From an uncultured Bacteroides sp. (GTDB lineage: Bacteria; Bacteroidota; Bacteroidia; Bacteroidales; Bacteroidaceae), in NCBI GenBank assembly GCA_947074205.1, contig CAMTOQ010000008.1:24397-88396 (forward strand): a stretch of 64,000 nucleotides of DNA, given 5' to 3'. Positions 54,000 through 63,996 of the stretch are shown here, in pieces. The notes beneath the pieces are model-generated. The model was not told where the DNA came from. It saw nothing but the letters and a program-made list of their open reading frames with translations, and searched no databases. Position numbers and translations under genes: made by a program. Position 1 is the first letter of the stretch. Each line of letters begins with the position of its first letter.

Positions 54000-56900
54000 A
54001 TGAGAAACATTACATGGATTAAATGCATTGGGCTATTACTGTTTGTGACAATGATACCCATTTTTGTGTGCGCACAGAACATTACAGTAAAAGGAATCGT
54101 GCAAGATGCAAAAGGCGATCCTCTTATTGGAGCAAATGTCCTACAAGTAGGAACTACAAACGGTGTGATCACCGACTTAGACGGTAGATATCAATTGAAT
54201 GTACCACCCAACACCTCTATTTCATTTTCTTACATTGGTCACATCACACAAACTATTCCTGTTAATAATAGAAGAACTATCAATGTTGTCCTCAAAGAGG
54301 ATAGCAAAGCACTCGATGAAGTTGTTGTAGTAGGATATGGTTCTATCAAGAAGAGCGATATTTCTGGTTCTGTAGCTTCCGTAGACACAGAAGCAATGAT
54401 GAAAAAAGCACCAACTAACATTGCTCAAGCACTACAAGGTTCTGCAGCGGGTGTACTCGTTACGGCACAAGACGGTGCTCCAGATGCTAATGCGGCAGTA
54501 CGTGTTCGTGGGGTTGCTACCATCAATGGTAATGCTAACCCTCTCTATGTGGTAGATGGGATACAAGTAGGTAGTAATGCCAGCTTTGTAAACCCTGCTG
54601 ACATTGAGAGTATAGAGGTATTAAAAGATGCTTCGGCAACTGCCATTTATGGTGCGGCAGGGGCAAATGGTGTAATCATGATTACCACCAAACATGGTTC
54701 GGAAGGCTCTCTAATGATTAACTTCAGTGCCGACTTTGCAGCTCAAACCTTAGCACGTAAACTGGATGTTTGCGATGTTGATCAATACGCATTCAACGTA
54801 CGTTCAGCTCGTGCAAACGATGATGTAAACCTTTACAACCAAGTATGGTCGTCTCAGTATGACGGTAAGCGTAATGCTATCGACTGGCAAGATCAAATGA
54901 CTCATGCCGCATTCAAGCAACAATACAACTTGTCTGCATCAGGTGGTAGCGAAAAACTCCAGGCCAACTTCTCATTAGGCTATCTAGACAACAGTGGGAT
55001 AATTGTAAACACCAATTATAAACGTCTGACTTCAAGATCAAACCTAAAAGCTAAAATCGCCAACTTTATTGAATTCGGTGGTGATATCAACTTTGTTCAT
55101 ACTGAAACTAAGGGTAGTAACTCTGCTTTCAATAACAATGGTAACTTATCATCTATTCGCGACTTAGCGTTTATGTGTCCTAGTATGGACTATGTGGACA
55201 CTGACGGCAGATATGTGAGAGTAAATGTTGTGAACCCAGATGGAACTTATGGTACGGTGATGCAAGGTGCTAACGTAAATGATGGTTTTGACGCAAGTAC
55301 CGATAACATCTATGCAAGACAACAAGAGCTAGATGGTAAGAATAGAAACAATAACGTGTTTACTAGTGCTTACTTAGAAATTACCTTACTAAAAGGATTG
55401 AAAGTAAAATCTATCGGTTCATACAGCATGTCTAGCTATGCTGGCTCTAATTTCGAGGGCAATCGCAAGCGTTACAATACAGATGCTAGCGGTAATCTTA
55501 CAGAAGTTACACAGATTGGTTACGATGCTCGCTATAGATTTGGACTAAGCCAATCGCAATACAACTCACTAGGTATAGAAACTTATGCTACCTATAATTG
55601 GAGCAATAAATACAACAACCTCACTTTGATGATCGGTAACTCTGTGTCTAGCTCATGGGGCGAATGGGTTTCGGCTGATGCAGTAGATTTCCCAGGTGAG
55701 AATGTACGTAAAGTTAGTTTGACAACAGATAGAACAACTGTTAACGGCGATGGTGCATATAACTTGAAATCACGAGGCATCTCCTATTATGGCCGCGTTG
55801 TGTATAGCTTATTAGATAGATATATCGTTACAGGTACAGTTCGTCGAGATGGTTCATCTAACTTTGGTGCCGGCAACCGCTGGGCCACCTTCCCATCTGC
55901 TGCCGTGGCATGGAGAGTATCTGAAGAAAATTTTATGAAGAGTGTCACTGCAATCACAAACCTTAAACTTCGTTTTGGTTGGGGACAAACTGGTAACTCT
56001 GGTGGTGCAACAGACCTTTCTGTTCCATCGCTAAGTACTAATAACGTTAAGTACTTATTCTTCCCACAATACGGTAATTCGGGTGCATTTGGAACAAACG
56101 CATCTTTTGTAACAGGTTACAAGGTTCCTTTGGTAGATACAAACTTGAAATGGGAAACCAATGAACAAACCAATGTGGGTATCGACATAGGTCTATTGGA
56201 GAATACTATCAACATCACTGCAGATTACTTCATCCGTAAGTCAAAAGATCTTTTACTTTATCGCGCTATTCGTCCATCAGCCGGTTACACCTCTATTTAT
56301 ACTAACTATGGTAATATCGAGAATAAGGGATTTGAATTCAGTATTCAATACCAAAAACGATTTAATAGAGACTGGAGCATTAATGCATTGTTTACGGGTT
56401 CTAGCTTGAAAAACAAGATTAAGAAGATGGGTGCCGACCTATTCAACACCAACGAAAGCTCTTCTGAGGACGGCAGTAATGTAGGAGCTGTAGGTAATCC
56501 TGGCGGTTACCATTGGAATGGTCATTCTATCTGTCGTGAAGGCTACGCAGTAGGTTCATTCTGGGGCTACAGAGTAGAAGGTGTATTTAAATCACAGGCC
56601 GAGATCGATGCAGCTAACGCAAAGGCACAGGCTGCAGGGCACTCTCAATATCAAAATGTGGGTACCGCAGTGGGTGACTATAAATACAAGGATTTGAATG
56701 GTGATGGTTTTATCGACGAAAACGACATGGATATTTTAGGCCACGGTTTCCCAAAATTCAACTATGGTATAAATGTTACTGCTACATACAAGAACTGGGA
56801 TCTTACAGTCTATGGTTATGGTGTTGCAGGACAAAAAATCTACTCGTACTCTGCTATGCGCCTCAGCACTATGTTTGCTAGTGACGAAGGAACAACTCCT

Positions 56901-57266
56901 AACCTTTTAAAATCATCTGCTGCACAAGTATGGAGTCCTGATAATCCAAATGGTTCTCTTCCACGCCTGTCTATCCTTGATCCAAACTACAATATGCGCG
57001 GTTCTGACGCATGGGTAAAGAAAGGTGATTTCTTTAAATTTGCTAATATCCAGTTAGGATATACCTTTAGCAAAGAGCTTCTTTCACATATTAATATGCA
57101 GTATGCACGTGTATATGTTGCCGTTCAGAACGTAGCATGTATATCTAAGTATAATAAATATGGTGACCCTGAAGTTGGTCAAGGAAGCGTACTATATACA
57201 GGTCTAGATACCGGACGTTACCCACAGCCACGATCTTATGTTCTTGGTTTAAGTGTTCAATTCTAA
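54000..57266 (+). CDS. SusC-like TonB-linked outer membrane transporter
   Basis: 1088 aa. A signal peptide (ending in VCA, about 25) precedes a carboxypeptidase-regulatory-like domain (about 28-110; GDPLIGANVLQVGTTNGVITD), the SusC segment EVVVVGYGSIKKSDISGSV, the plug (NPLYVVDGIQVG, DIESIEVLKDASATAIYG) and a long beta-barrel. Length and motifs are those of glycan or peptide importers that work with a SusD lid, which is encoded next. The substrate is unknown, and no glycoside hydrolase adjoins it. Confidence 0.93.
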   Translation: MRNITWIKCIGLLLFVTMIPIFVCAQNITVKGIVQDAKGDPLIGANVLQVGTTNGVITDLDGRYQLNVPPNTSISFSYIGHITQTIPVNNRRTINVVLKEDSKALDEVVVVGYGSIKKSDISGSVASVDTEAMMKKAPTNIAQALQGSAAGVLVTAQDGAPDANAAVRVRGVATINGNANPLYVVDGIQVGSNASFVNPADIESIEVLKDASATAIYGAAGANGVIMITTKHGSEGSLMINFSADFAAQTLARKLDVCDVDQYAFNVRSARANDDVNLYNQVWSSQYDGKRNAIDWQDQMTHAAFKQQYNLSASGGSEKLQANFSLGYLDNSGIIVNTNYKRLTSRSNLKAKIANFIEFGGDINFVHTETKGSNSAFNNNGNLSSIRDLAFMCPSMDYVDTDGRYVRVNVVNPDGTYGTVMQGANVNDGFDASTDNIYARQQELDGKNRNNNVFTSAYLEITLLKGLKVKSIGSYSMSSYAGSNFEGNRKRYNTDASGNLTEVTQIGYDARYRFGLSQSQYNSLGIETYATYNWSNKYNNLTLMIGNSVSSSWGEWVSADAVDFPGENVRKVSLTTDRTTVNGDGAYNLKSRGISYYGRVVYSLLDRYIVTGTVRRDGSSNFGAGNRWATFPSAAVAWRVSEENFMKSVTAITNLKLRFGWGQTGNSGGATDLSVPSLSTNNVKYLFFPQYGNSGAFGTNASFVTGYKVPLVDTNLKWETNEQTNVGIDIGLLENTINITADYFIRKSKDLLLYRAIRPSAGYTSIYTNYGNIENKGFEFSIQYQKRFNRDWSINALFTGSSLKNKIKKMGADLFNTNESSSEDGSNVGAVGNPGGYHWNGHSICREGYAVGSFWGYRVEGVFKSQAEIDAANAKAQAAGHSQYQNVGTAVGDYKYKDLNGDGFIDENDMDILGHGFPKFNYGINVTATYKNWDLTVYGYGVAGQKIYSYSAMRLSTMFASDEGTTPNLLKSSAAQVWSPDNPNGSLPRLSILDPNYNMRGSDAWVKKGDFFKFANIQLGYTFSKELLSHINMQYARVYVAVQNVACISKYNKYGDPEVGQGSVLYTGLDTGRYPQPRSYVLGLSVQF

Positions 57267-57290
57267 TTTAACATCAAACTTGACTCTATT

Positions 57291-59102
57291 ATGAAAAAGA
57301 TAACTAAAATAATATATACATCTATAGGATGCATAGCCTTGATGGGATTAAATTCCTGCAACAATGAAAAGTTTCTGGACGTAGACCACTATGAGATTCT
57401 GGAGGCTGACCAAATGTACAAGACGGACGCCGATGCTCTCATGGGAATGAATGGTTGTTATGCACTAATGATTCCAAGCGAAGATGGTAATGCGGATTGG
57501 GGATTCAAACCAAATCTATTTACCGGATGCCATCCGGTGATGGACACTCAGGCTACGGGATGGGATAAGGATTGGAACACTCAAAGCTGGACTCCTGGTA
57601 GTAGCGAACTTGTAAAGGGGTGGGAACATGCCTATAAAGCTATTTGTCGATGCAACGAATTCCTCAGTGGTCTTGAATCGGCTGATAAGCTTACCCCTTC
57701 TTTAAGAAATACGTTAGAAGGCGAAGGACGTGCTGTACGTGCGTTTATGTACACTTGGCTAGCTCAGACATTTGGGCGTGTGCCAATGTTGGCTACCGGA
57801 GAGACATACGTAAATACTCCTGAGAAAGCTCGTGCACAGGATTATGCTGAAATGTGGGACTTCATCATTGAAGATTTAACTATAGCCGCCGAAAAGTTGG
57901 ATTGGCTACCTCTGAATGCACAGTATGGCCGTTGCACCAAAGGTATGGCCTTGGCTTACCTAGGAGATGCCTACATGTGGAAAGCTTACCGTTGCCCTGA
58001 GCAGGCCAATGAGAACTATACTAAGGCCGCTGCAGTATTAAAGCAAATTCTTGACAGTAATACCTATGAGCTGAACAAGTCGTTTACTACGCTTTGGGAT
58101 GCAAGCGGCATTTGGGGTAAAGAAGCCATTTGGACAGAGGTGCTCGACGAAGGCGATAAATGGGGAGCTTGGGGTGGTTACAACAGTGGCTCGCACATCT
58201 TCACCAGCTTCTACGCCGCATGTCCTGGAAACTGGGGATGGGGTACGTTGTTCCTCTCTTGGGAATGGTATAGCTCATTTGAAAAAGGAGACAAACGCAA
58301 GGATGGTTCTGCCGTTACAGGAGCAGTACACAATATAGATCCTGAATGGAAGTCAGACTATATGTATGGTTACCACCCTTATCTGCAAGATCCGGTTTCG
58401 GACGAAAAAGCCACACGATATCACTATGAGATGAGTGGAGAGTATGCTCCTTCTATTTGGAGCACAAAATATTGGCGTACCGCACGTACTTACTGGCAAG
58501 GAGACCAATGGGGGCCAACTCAAATTCATTGGAAACGTTTACCTAATGTAATGTTCGACTATGCAGAGTGTTTATTCCGCTTAAATGGCGAAGGCGATAC
58601 AAGAGCTTGGGCTTTAATTGACGAAGTGCGCAACCGTGCTTTTGGCAACTTGGAAGTTGGACAAGAAAGTTCGTTAACTAGCATGTATCTGCCTTACTAT
58701 AACTATCTTGCCACTTACTATAGTCTACCTGAGCTAACTAGCTACCCACTACCATTTAATACAGAAATAGTAACTGTTCCTGATGCTAAAACCTACTATA
58801 CACAGTTGAAAAGCGAAAAGGGATTTGCATCGCCAGCATGGTTAGTAGCCTTGGGTATGGAAAGACGTAAAGAGTTTAACTGCGAATGGAGTTTACGACC
58901 TGACTTGCAGCGTTCGGGATTCATTGCAGATCACATTAATATCAACTATCCTAAAGGCGTAGGTTCGAGCGGAAGTGCAGCACTTGACGACTGGCACACC
59001 TATCGTAACTTCGATTTCAATGAGCAGAAGATGGATATGCCTATCCCTACAGAAGAACTTTTAAAGAACAGACTGTGCGACCAGAATGATGCGTACAAGT
59101 AG
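57291..59102 (+). CDS. SusD/RagB-like nutrient-binding lipoprotein
   Basis: 603 aa. The lipobox GLNSC places the lipid on Cys23. N-terminal SusD helices (NNEKFLDVDHYEILEADQMYKTD) and TPR-like segments (ALAYLGDAYMWKAYR, LPNVMFDYAECLFRLNGEGD) fit the SusD-like fold; the closing RRKEFNCEWSLRPDLQRSGF matches the C-terminal domain. It forms the lid of the SusC-like transporter encoded 24 bases upstream. Confidence 0.93.
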   Translation: MKKITKIIYTSIGCIALMGLNSCNNEKFLDVDHYEILEADQMYKTDADALMGMNGCYALMIPSEDGNADWGFKPNLFTGCHPVMDTQATGWDKDWNTQSWTPGSSELVKGWEHAYKAICRCNEFLSGLESADKLTPSLRNTLEGEGRAVRAFMYTWLAQTFGRVPMLATGETYVNTPEKARAQDYAEMWDFIIEDLTIAAEKLDWLPLNAQYGRCTKGMALAYLGDAYMWKAYRCPEQANENYTKAAAVLKQILDSNTYELNKSFTTLWDASGIWGKEAIWTEVLDEGDKWGAWGGYNSGSHIFTSFYAACPGNWGWGTLFLSWEWYSSFEKGDKRKDGSAVTGAVHNIDPEWKSDYMYGYHPYLQDPVSDEKATRYHYEMSGEYAPSIWSTKYWRTARTYWQGDQWGPTQIHWKRLPNVMFDYAECLFRLNGEGDTRAWALIDEVRNRAFGNLEVGQESSLTSMYLPYYNYLATYYSLPELTSYPLPFNTEIVTVPDAKTYYTQLKSEKGFASPAWLVALGMERRKEFNCEWSLRPDLQRSGFIADHININYPKGVGSSGSAALDDWHTYRNFDFNEQKMDMPIPTEELLKNRLCDQNDAYK

Positions 59103-59129
59103 TGTTTAATTTGTGTAATTCTTAGATGA

Positions 59130-59171
59130 AAACCCAGAGAGTTTCAAAGTACTCTCTGGGTTTCTATTTTT
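59130..59171. terminator. Bidirectional terminator between susD and lptD
   Basis: AAACCCAGAGAGT (59130-59142) pairs perfectly with ACTCTCTGGGTTT (59151-59163), followed by CTATTTTTAT and preceded on the other strand by an A-rich stretch. Confidence 0.85.
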
Positions 59172-59215
59172 ATGAGATGTAATAAACGATAGCGCAGCAA
59201 TATATAGGACACTTT

Positions 59216-61930
59216 TTAATACCACTGAATATTGCTCTGCGTCTGGCTACGTTGTTCCCACTTCAAGTCTTGCAGAATGCTTGCATTGGCATTAATCTTG
59301 AAGTTGTAATACTTCCAACGACCAAATGGCGACAAACTAGCCGACATATTGAAACAGTGCAAGTCGCGAGTGATAGTCATTGAAGTCTGTGTCACCTCCT
59401 TGGCTTGGAAGTCGTAACCTGTATTGAACGTGACTTGCCATTTCTTCGAAAGTTTCAAGTTACCCGATGCATTAATATTGTGGGTATACGAGAACGGATA
59501 GCGCATCGTCTCACGATTAATTGGTTTGGTGCGGTCCTCACGTATATTGAAGGAATAGTTTACACTTACCGACCAAGGCATTGTGAATGCTTGATAGCCA
59601 TCTGAATCAGTCTTGGCTTTCTGTTTCTTATTTTTACCAGAACCCGAACTGCCATTTGCATCTGCTAACTCACCATCAGCAGCATCTTCATTGCCGGGCT
59701 TTCCTTTAGTCTTATCGTCTTTGTCATCATCTTTGCCAAACCACTTCTTCCATGAATCATTATTGAAAGTGTAGTTAAATGAAGATCCCCAACCTGAGAA
59801 ACGTCCAAAACGTCCATACGACCATTCGGTACGATCTCCTACAATTACATTTCCGTTCTTATCAAAGGTATAAGCATAGGTAGCAAAGGTAGAGTTGAAG
59901 TTGAAAGTATAGTTTTTGGTAAGCTTCAGACGCACACGCATCGAGAGGTCACTCCAAGGTCTTGTCTTGGCCGCCATATTATAGGACAACGAACCACCAA
60001 TTTCATCAATCAAGCTTATCTTTCGAATAGAGTCATTGCGATCTTTAAACTTCATCTCAAAATTGTTGGATACGTCAAAGCTAACATTACCCTGTTTCTC
60101 GCGGGGAGCAGTACCAAACTGTTGAGACGAGTAAGGAGAATAGTATTGCATCACCCCATTAGCATCTTCGTGCTGTTCCCAATATCTATCAAAGCCTGGG
60201 GCTGCACTTAGACTAACAGAGGGCTGAAATACATGACGAATTTGAATCTCTTTCTTCTTCCAGAACAGTGGCTTATACATACCATAAAGACGCGTATTAA
60301 CACCTACCGAGAAGTTGTAATTGGACACACGATGAAATCCATAGACAGTGTCTGTGGTGACCCATTGTCGTGTATTGTCGTCATATTCTTTATCGACTTT
60401 CGTGGTGTACCAACGCTCAGTGTAGTTGAACGAGGGAGTTAAGTTGAAGTACTTGAACAATGTAAATGTGGCACTAATAGGAATATTGTGCTGCATTGCA
60501 TTTTCCCAATCTTTTATCAAGTTCGTTTTGAACAGCTGATCGTCTTTTGTCTTTACACTATTTGTAAAACGACCTGTATATTGCAATGAAATCTTTTCGT
60601 ACCAACGTTCTTGTCCCGCTGCTTTCTTACGTTTGAACGGATAAAGACGGCTCAAAGAGATGTTCAAGTCGGGCAACGTCACAGCAATAGATGAGTCGCG
60701 AAGTGTCTGAGCAATATTGGTGGTTCCTGATAGAGTAAGACCAATATTTGGGAAAGTACGTGAGTAGCTAATACTTGACGTTTTAGTATTCTGAGTCAAC
60801 TGGTTTGGGTTGTACAAGTTGTTGATATTAGAACGTTCGTAGCTACTAGACGAGAAGTTTACACTTGCCGAGAAGGTACTATTAGGACGAGCCTTAGGGT
60901 CTTGGCGGTGACTCCATACAATCTTGAAGTCTTTGGCCACAGAGTAGTCGGGCAGGTTTTTCTCACCAAGTTTTGTCACCTGATAGTCGGCCTTAATGGC
61001 ACCCGAGAATTTATAGCGTTTGTTATAATTACTTTCAATACCCAAAGCCCACGAACCTTTTGTAAAGATCTCACCGGTTAGTTTCAAGTCCATCATATCG
61101 CTAATGGCAAAATAGTAACCACCATTTACCAAACCGAAACCGCGTGACGAGTCGTCCATATAAGTAGGCAATATAAAGCCCGACGAATAGCTACTCGAGA
61201 ATGGAAAGAAGAAGAAAGGTACAGCGATAGGAAGCGGCACATCTTCTACCACAAGGTAAACAGGGCCTGAAACCACATTCTTATGCGGACGCACTTTGGC
61301 TTTAGTCAACTGAAAATAGAAGTGAGGATGATCGTGTTGGTCGCAAGTGGTATATCTACCATCCTGCATAAACAGCTCGTCGTTGGCTCCTTTTTTGGCA
61401 TTATTACCGGTCACATAACCTTCGCCTTGCTGAGTGATGACGTTGCTGATAATACCACGTTTACTCTTAAAGTTGTAACGCATAGCTTGCGTTTCGTACG
61501 AATCTTCGCCCTCTTTAAAGATAGGTTCGCCGGTACTTACCCCAAGCGAGTCGGTGACACCACGGGCATAGACTGTGCTACTGTCCATATTCATCGTAAT
61601 GATCTGTGCAGCTAGTTCTATTTTGTCGTAATTCACCTTTCCATCGCCGTACAGATGAGCATAGCCATCCTGTTCGAACACAATCGAGTCCGAGGCGGAG
61701 TATACAACTGGAAAGTCCAACGGTGGTTTCTTTGCAATTGGCTCTACCAAAATAGTATCGCTTTTAATACTATCTTGTAATAGAGTGTCTTTGGGGAGTG
61801 CTGTAAATCGGTCTCTCTCCGGGTCAACCGTCTGTCGACGGCGCTGAGCTGCCACCTCTTGTGGCAGAATCAGAAGGATGAGAAACAGCAATATAGATGA
61901 TATGAGTGTAATCGATTTCAATGGCGTCAT
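59216..61930 (-). CDS. lptD: LPS-assembly protein LptD
   Basis: 904 aa. A signal peptide (ending in VAA, about 28) is followed by an OstA/LptA-like beta-taco (about 75-210; AHLYGDGKVNYDKIELAAQIITMNMD) and the LptD segment VYLVVEDVPLPIAVPFFFFP, then a beta-barrel of about 650 residues. An Asp/Lys-rich insertion (KDDDKDDKTKGKPGNEDAADG) near 720-760 is probably an external loop. LptD inserts LPS into the outer membrane; lipid A and Kdo genes are elsewhere in the window. Confidence 0.9.
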   Translation of the reverse strand: MTPLKSITLISSILLFLILLILPQEVAAQRRRQTVDPERDRFTALPKDTLLQDSIKSDTILVEPIAKKPPLDFPVVYSASDSIVFEQDGYAHLYGDGKVNYDKIELAAQIITMNMDSSTVYARGVTDSLGVSTGEPIFKEGEDSYETQAMRYNFKSKRGIISNVITQQGEGYVTGNNAKKGANDELFMQDGRYTTCDQHDHPHFYFQLTKAKVRPHKNVVSGPVYLVVEDVPLPIAVPFFFFPFSSSYSSGFILPTYMDDSSRGFGLVNGGYYFAISDMMDLKLTGEIFTKGSWALGIESNYNKRYKFSGAIKADYQVTKLGEKNLPDYSVAKDFKIVWSHRQDPKARPNSTFSASVNFSSSSYERSNINNLYNPNQLTQNTKTSSISYSRTFPNIGLTLSGTTNIAQTLRDSSIAVTLPDLNISLSRLYPFKRKKAAGQERWYEKISLQYTGRFTNSVKTKDDQLFKTNLIKDWENAMQHNIPISATFTLFKYFNLTPSFNYTERWYTTKVDKEYDDNTRQWVTTDTVYGFHRVSNYNFSVGVNTRLYGMYKPLFWKKKEIQIRHVFQPSVSLSAAPGFDRYWEQHEDANGVMQYYSPYSSQQFGTAPREKQGNVSFDVSNNFEMKFKDRNDSIRKISLIDEIGGSLSYNMAAKTRPWSDLSMRVRLKLTKNYTFNFNSTFATYAYTFDKNGNVIVGDRTEWSYGRFGRFSGWGSSFNYTFNNDSWKKWFGKDDDKDDKTKGKPGNEDAADGELADANGSSGSGKNKKQKAKTDSDGYQAFTMPWSVSVNYSFNIREDRTKPINRETMRYPFSYTHNINASGNLKLSKKWQVTFNTGYDFQAKEVTQTSMTITRDLHCFNMSASLSPFGRWKYYNFKINANASILQDLKWEQRSQTQSNIQWY

Positions 61931-61957
61931 TCACTATTCGTTTGCGCTTCGAAGGAG

Positions 61958-61965
61958 CAAAAATA
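61958..61965 (-). promoter_or_regulatory. -7 box upstream of lptD
   Basis: TATTTTTG on the minus strand, 28 bases before the lptD start, fits TAnnTTTG. It suggests that lptD need not depend on transcription of the HD gene upstream. Confidence 0.45.
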
Positions 61966-62019
61966 CGCAATCTTCGTTAATAATATAGCCGATTACTCTA
62001 ATTTAATTAATTTTTACGG

Positions 62020-62556
62020 CTAAAGAAAGCGAGTACACCACTCTTCGAAACGATTAGTAGACTCTTCACCAAAGCGAGAGAGTGATTTTAAGACCGCCTC
62101 TGGAGTCTTTTCTTTATCCAAATGTGTCTTTGAAAAAAACTTATCGGCAAAGCAAATGACTTGCTCTTCTAAGCTTATAGGTTGCATATCTCGATGAGGC
62201 ACAGGTAGTTGCTGACGCACTATTTCTTCTAAAGAGAGGCCGGTACCGGTGTGGCGTTCGCAAACCAATGCATGACGAGGATAACCTGCTTCGCGCAACA
62301 GATCCGCCCCCAGATAGCCATGACAGATGTAGGGATGTGTTCCATGACACTCAATACTGGGAGCATTGGTTAAGAAAATCCCAATATCGTGTAGCATAGC
62401 TCCTTCGTAGAGGAATTCTTTATCGAGTTGCAACTCTGGATGCTTATCGGCTATCCACAACGCTTTATTGGCCACTGAGCGACTATGCACCAGTAAGATT
62501 TCGCGCAGACGATCGGGCTCAGGATAATATCGTTCTATCAATTCAAGAGGCTGCAT
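62020..62556 (-). CDS. HD-domain phosphohydrolase
   Basis: 178 aa. HSRSVANKALWIAD, LHDIGIFLTNAP, HPYICHGYLGADLL and CERHTGTGLS supply the H...HD...H...H metal set of the small HDIG family (YqeK-like). The likely substrate is a nucleotide or phosphorylated metabolite. It lies upstream of lptD on the same strand, 89 bases away. Confidence 0.8.
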   Translation of the reverse strand: MQPLELIERYYPEPDRLREILLVHSRSVANKALWIADKHPELQLDKEFLYEGAMLHDIGIFLTNAPSIECHGTHPYICHGYLGADLLREAGYPRHALVCERHTGTGLSLEEIVRQQLPVPHRDMQPISLEEQVICFADKFFSKTHLDKEKTPEAVLKSLSRFGEESTNRFEEWCTRFL

Positions 62557-62574
62557 AAATTAGTTGGTTTAAAG

Positions 62575-62605
62575 TTTGTTACAGTTATCAAAAAGCATAT
62601 TTTTG
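62575..62605 (+). promoter_or_regulatory. Promoter for the NamZ-like gene
   Basis: -33 TTTG at 62575-62578, a 19-base spacer and -7 TATTTTTG at 62598-62605: an almost exact Bacteroides promoter. Initiation near 62612 and ATG at 62631. Confidence 0.8.
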
Positions 62606-62630
62606 TGCAATAATACTAAAAAATCAGCAG

Positions 62631-63797
62631 ATGAATCTTACCAAAACCATCATTCTTTGCGCTTTACTACTGTTTAGCACTTATGCCATGGGGCAAGATG
62701 TAGTGATCAATGGTGCTGATCGCACAGAAGAATACCTACCTTTGCTCAAAGGCAAAAGGGTAGCTTTGGTCATCAACCATACCTCTTTGATGAAAGACGA
62801 AAAGACATCATTGCTGGACACACTGCTGAACAGACAGGTAAATATCAAGAAAGTGTTTGCTCCTGAGCATGGTTTCCGAGGGGATGCCGATGCTGGAGAA
62901 GTTGTGAAAAACGGCAAGGATGTTAAGACGGGGGTTCCCATCGTATCATTATATGGCAACACCAAGAAACCCACACCCGAGCATCTAAAAGATGTAGACA
63001 TTGTGGTGTTTGACATCCAAGATGTTGGAGCGCGATTCTATACTTATATCAGTACTATGTTTTATGTGATGGAGGCTTGTGCACAACAAGGAAAGGAAGT
63101 GGTGGTGCTCGATCGTCCAAACCCCAATGATTTGGTAGACGGCCCTATGCTTAAACCTACGTTTAAGAGCTTTGTGGGTCTACTCCCTATCCCTCTACTC
63201 CACGGTTGCACAGTGGGCGAACTGGCAAAAATGATTAATGGCGAAGGTTGGATTAATAAGACACAAGATGCTTGCCAACTCACTGTGGTGCCCTGCGTGG
63301 GGTGGCAACATGGGCAACCATACTCACTTCCCGTAAAACCGTCGCCCAATTTGCCCAACGATCAATCTATCCGTCTCTACCCTTCGTTATGCCCTTTCGA
63401 GGGGACTAACATTAGTGTGGGCCGAGGCACAAAGTTTCCTTTCCAAGTGATTGGAGCTCCTGCAAAAAAATACGGTAGCTTCTCCTTCACTCCTATTGCC
63501 CTACCTGGCTTCGACAAGAATCCTCTTCACAAAGATACTCCTTGCTATGGGCTAGACCTTAGACAGGTGGATGATGTACAAGGTATCGACCTGCGTTATC
63601 TCTTATCGTTCTACAATGCATCGGGTGAGAATAGCGCTTTCTTCAACCGCCCTCGTTTTTTCGACCTACTTATGGGAACTGATGCTGTGCGCAAAGCTAT
63701 CATTGCCGGCAAAAGTGAGGAAGAAATAAGAGAAATGTGGCAAGATGACTTGAACGTTTACAAGCCAATGCGCCAAAAATATTTGATATACGAATAG
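62631..63797 (+). CDS. namZ: DUF1343 exo-beta-N-acetylmuramidase-like protein (NamZ, GH171)
   Basis: 388 aa with a signal peptide (about 1-21, ending in AMG). PEHGFRGDADAGEVV, DVDIVVFDIQDVGARFYTYI and VLDRPNPN are the core DUF1343 motifs. DUF1343 members characterised in Bacillus and Tannerella remove N-acetylmuramic acid from the ends of peptidoglycan chains. The enzyme would act in the periplasm on cell-wall fragments. The name rests on family resemblance. Confidence 0.85.
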   Translation: MNLTKTIILCALLLFSTYAMGQDVVINGADRTEEYLPLLKGKRVALVINHTSLMKDEKTSLLDTLLNRQVNIKKVFAPEHGFRGDADAGEVVKNGKDVKTGVPIVSLYGNTKKPTPEHLKDVDIVVFDIQDVGARFYTYISTMFYVMEACAQQGKEVVVLDRPNPNDLVDGPMLKPTFKSFVGLLPIPLLHGCTVGELAKMINGEGWINKTQDACQLTVVPCVGWQHGQPYSLPVKPSPNLPNDQSIRLYPSLCPFEGTNISVGRGTKFPFQVIGAPAKKYGSFSFTPIALPGFDKNPLHKDTPCYGLDLRQVDDVQGIDLRYLLSFYNASGENSAFFNRPRFFDLLMGTDAVRKAIIAGKSEEEIREMWQDDLNVYKPMRQKYLIYE

Positions 63798-63823
63798 CTA
63801 TTTTGCAGCCTGCCTCTATACGG

Positions 63824-63924
63824 TTTGGTAGCAAGGGAAGGTCAGCGCAGTGAGTAAGGCTGCTCTGCTTGGTGGCAAGGGAAGGTCAGCTCGGTGAGAA
63901 GGCGTGGTCACTAAGCGCTGTAAA
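63824..63924. repeat. Intergenic repeat element, copy B
   Basis: 101 bases, aligned without gaps to 20501-20601. Two internal 28-base units (63827-63854 and 63871-63898) match at 25 of 28 positions, 44 bases apart. It ends with CACTAAGCGCTGTAAA (63909-63924), which differs from copy A at one position of 16. No coding potential seen. Confidence 0.65.
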
Positions 63925-63957
63925 CCAAGCTGTTTGACATACCTCCTAAAAGCACAA

Positions 63958-63996
63958 AACCCCCGCAAAACTTAATGTCTTACAGGGGTTGTTCTT
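63958..63996 (+). terminator. Weak terminator-like hairpin after the NamZ-like gene
   Basis: AACCCC (63958-63963) and GGGGTT (63985-63990) can pair, followed by GTTCTT. The loop is long (21 bases) and the feature is near the window edge, so it is uncertain. Confidence 0.35.

Noticed and set aside
47658..59102. Polysaccharide utilisation locus joining the pectate lyase and susC/susD
   Set aside because: The genes are separated by a converging PepSY gene, ogt, a membrane protein, a tRNA, asnA and ung, each with its own signals. A common locus is not supported.
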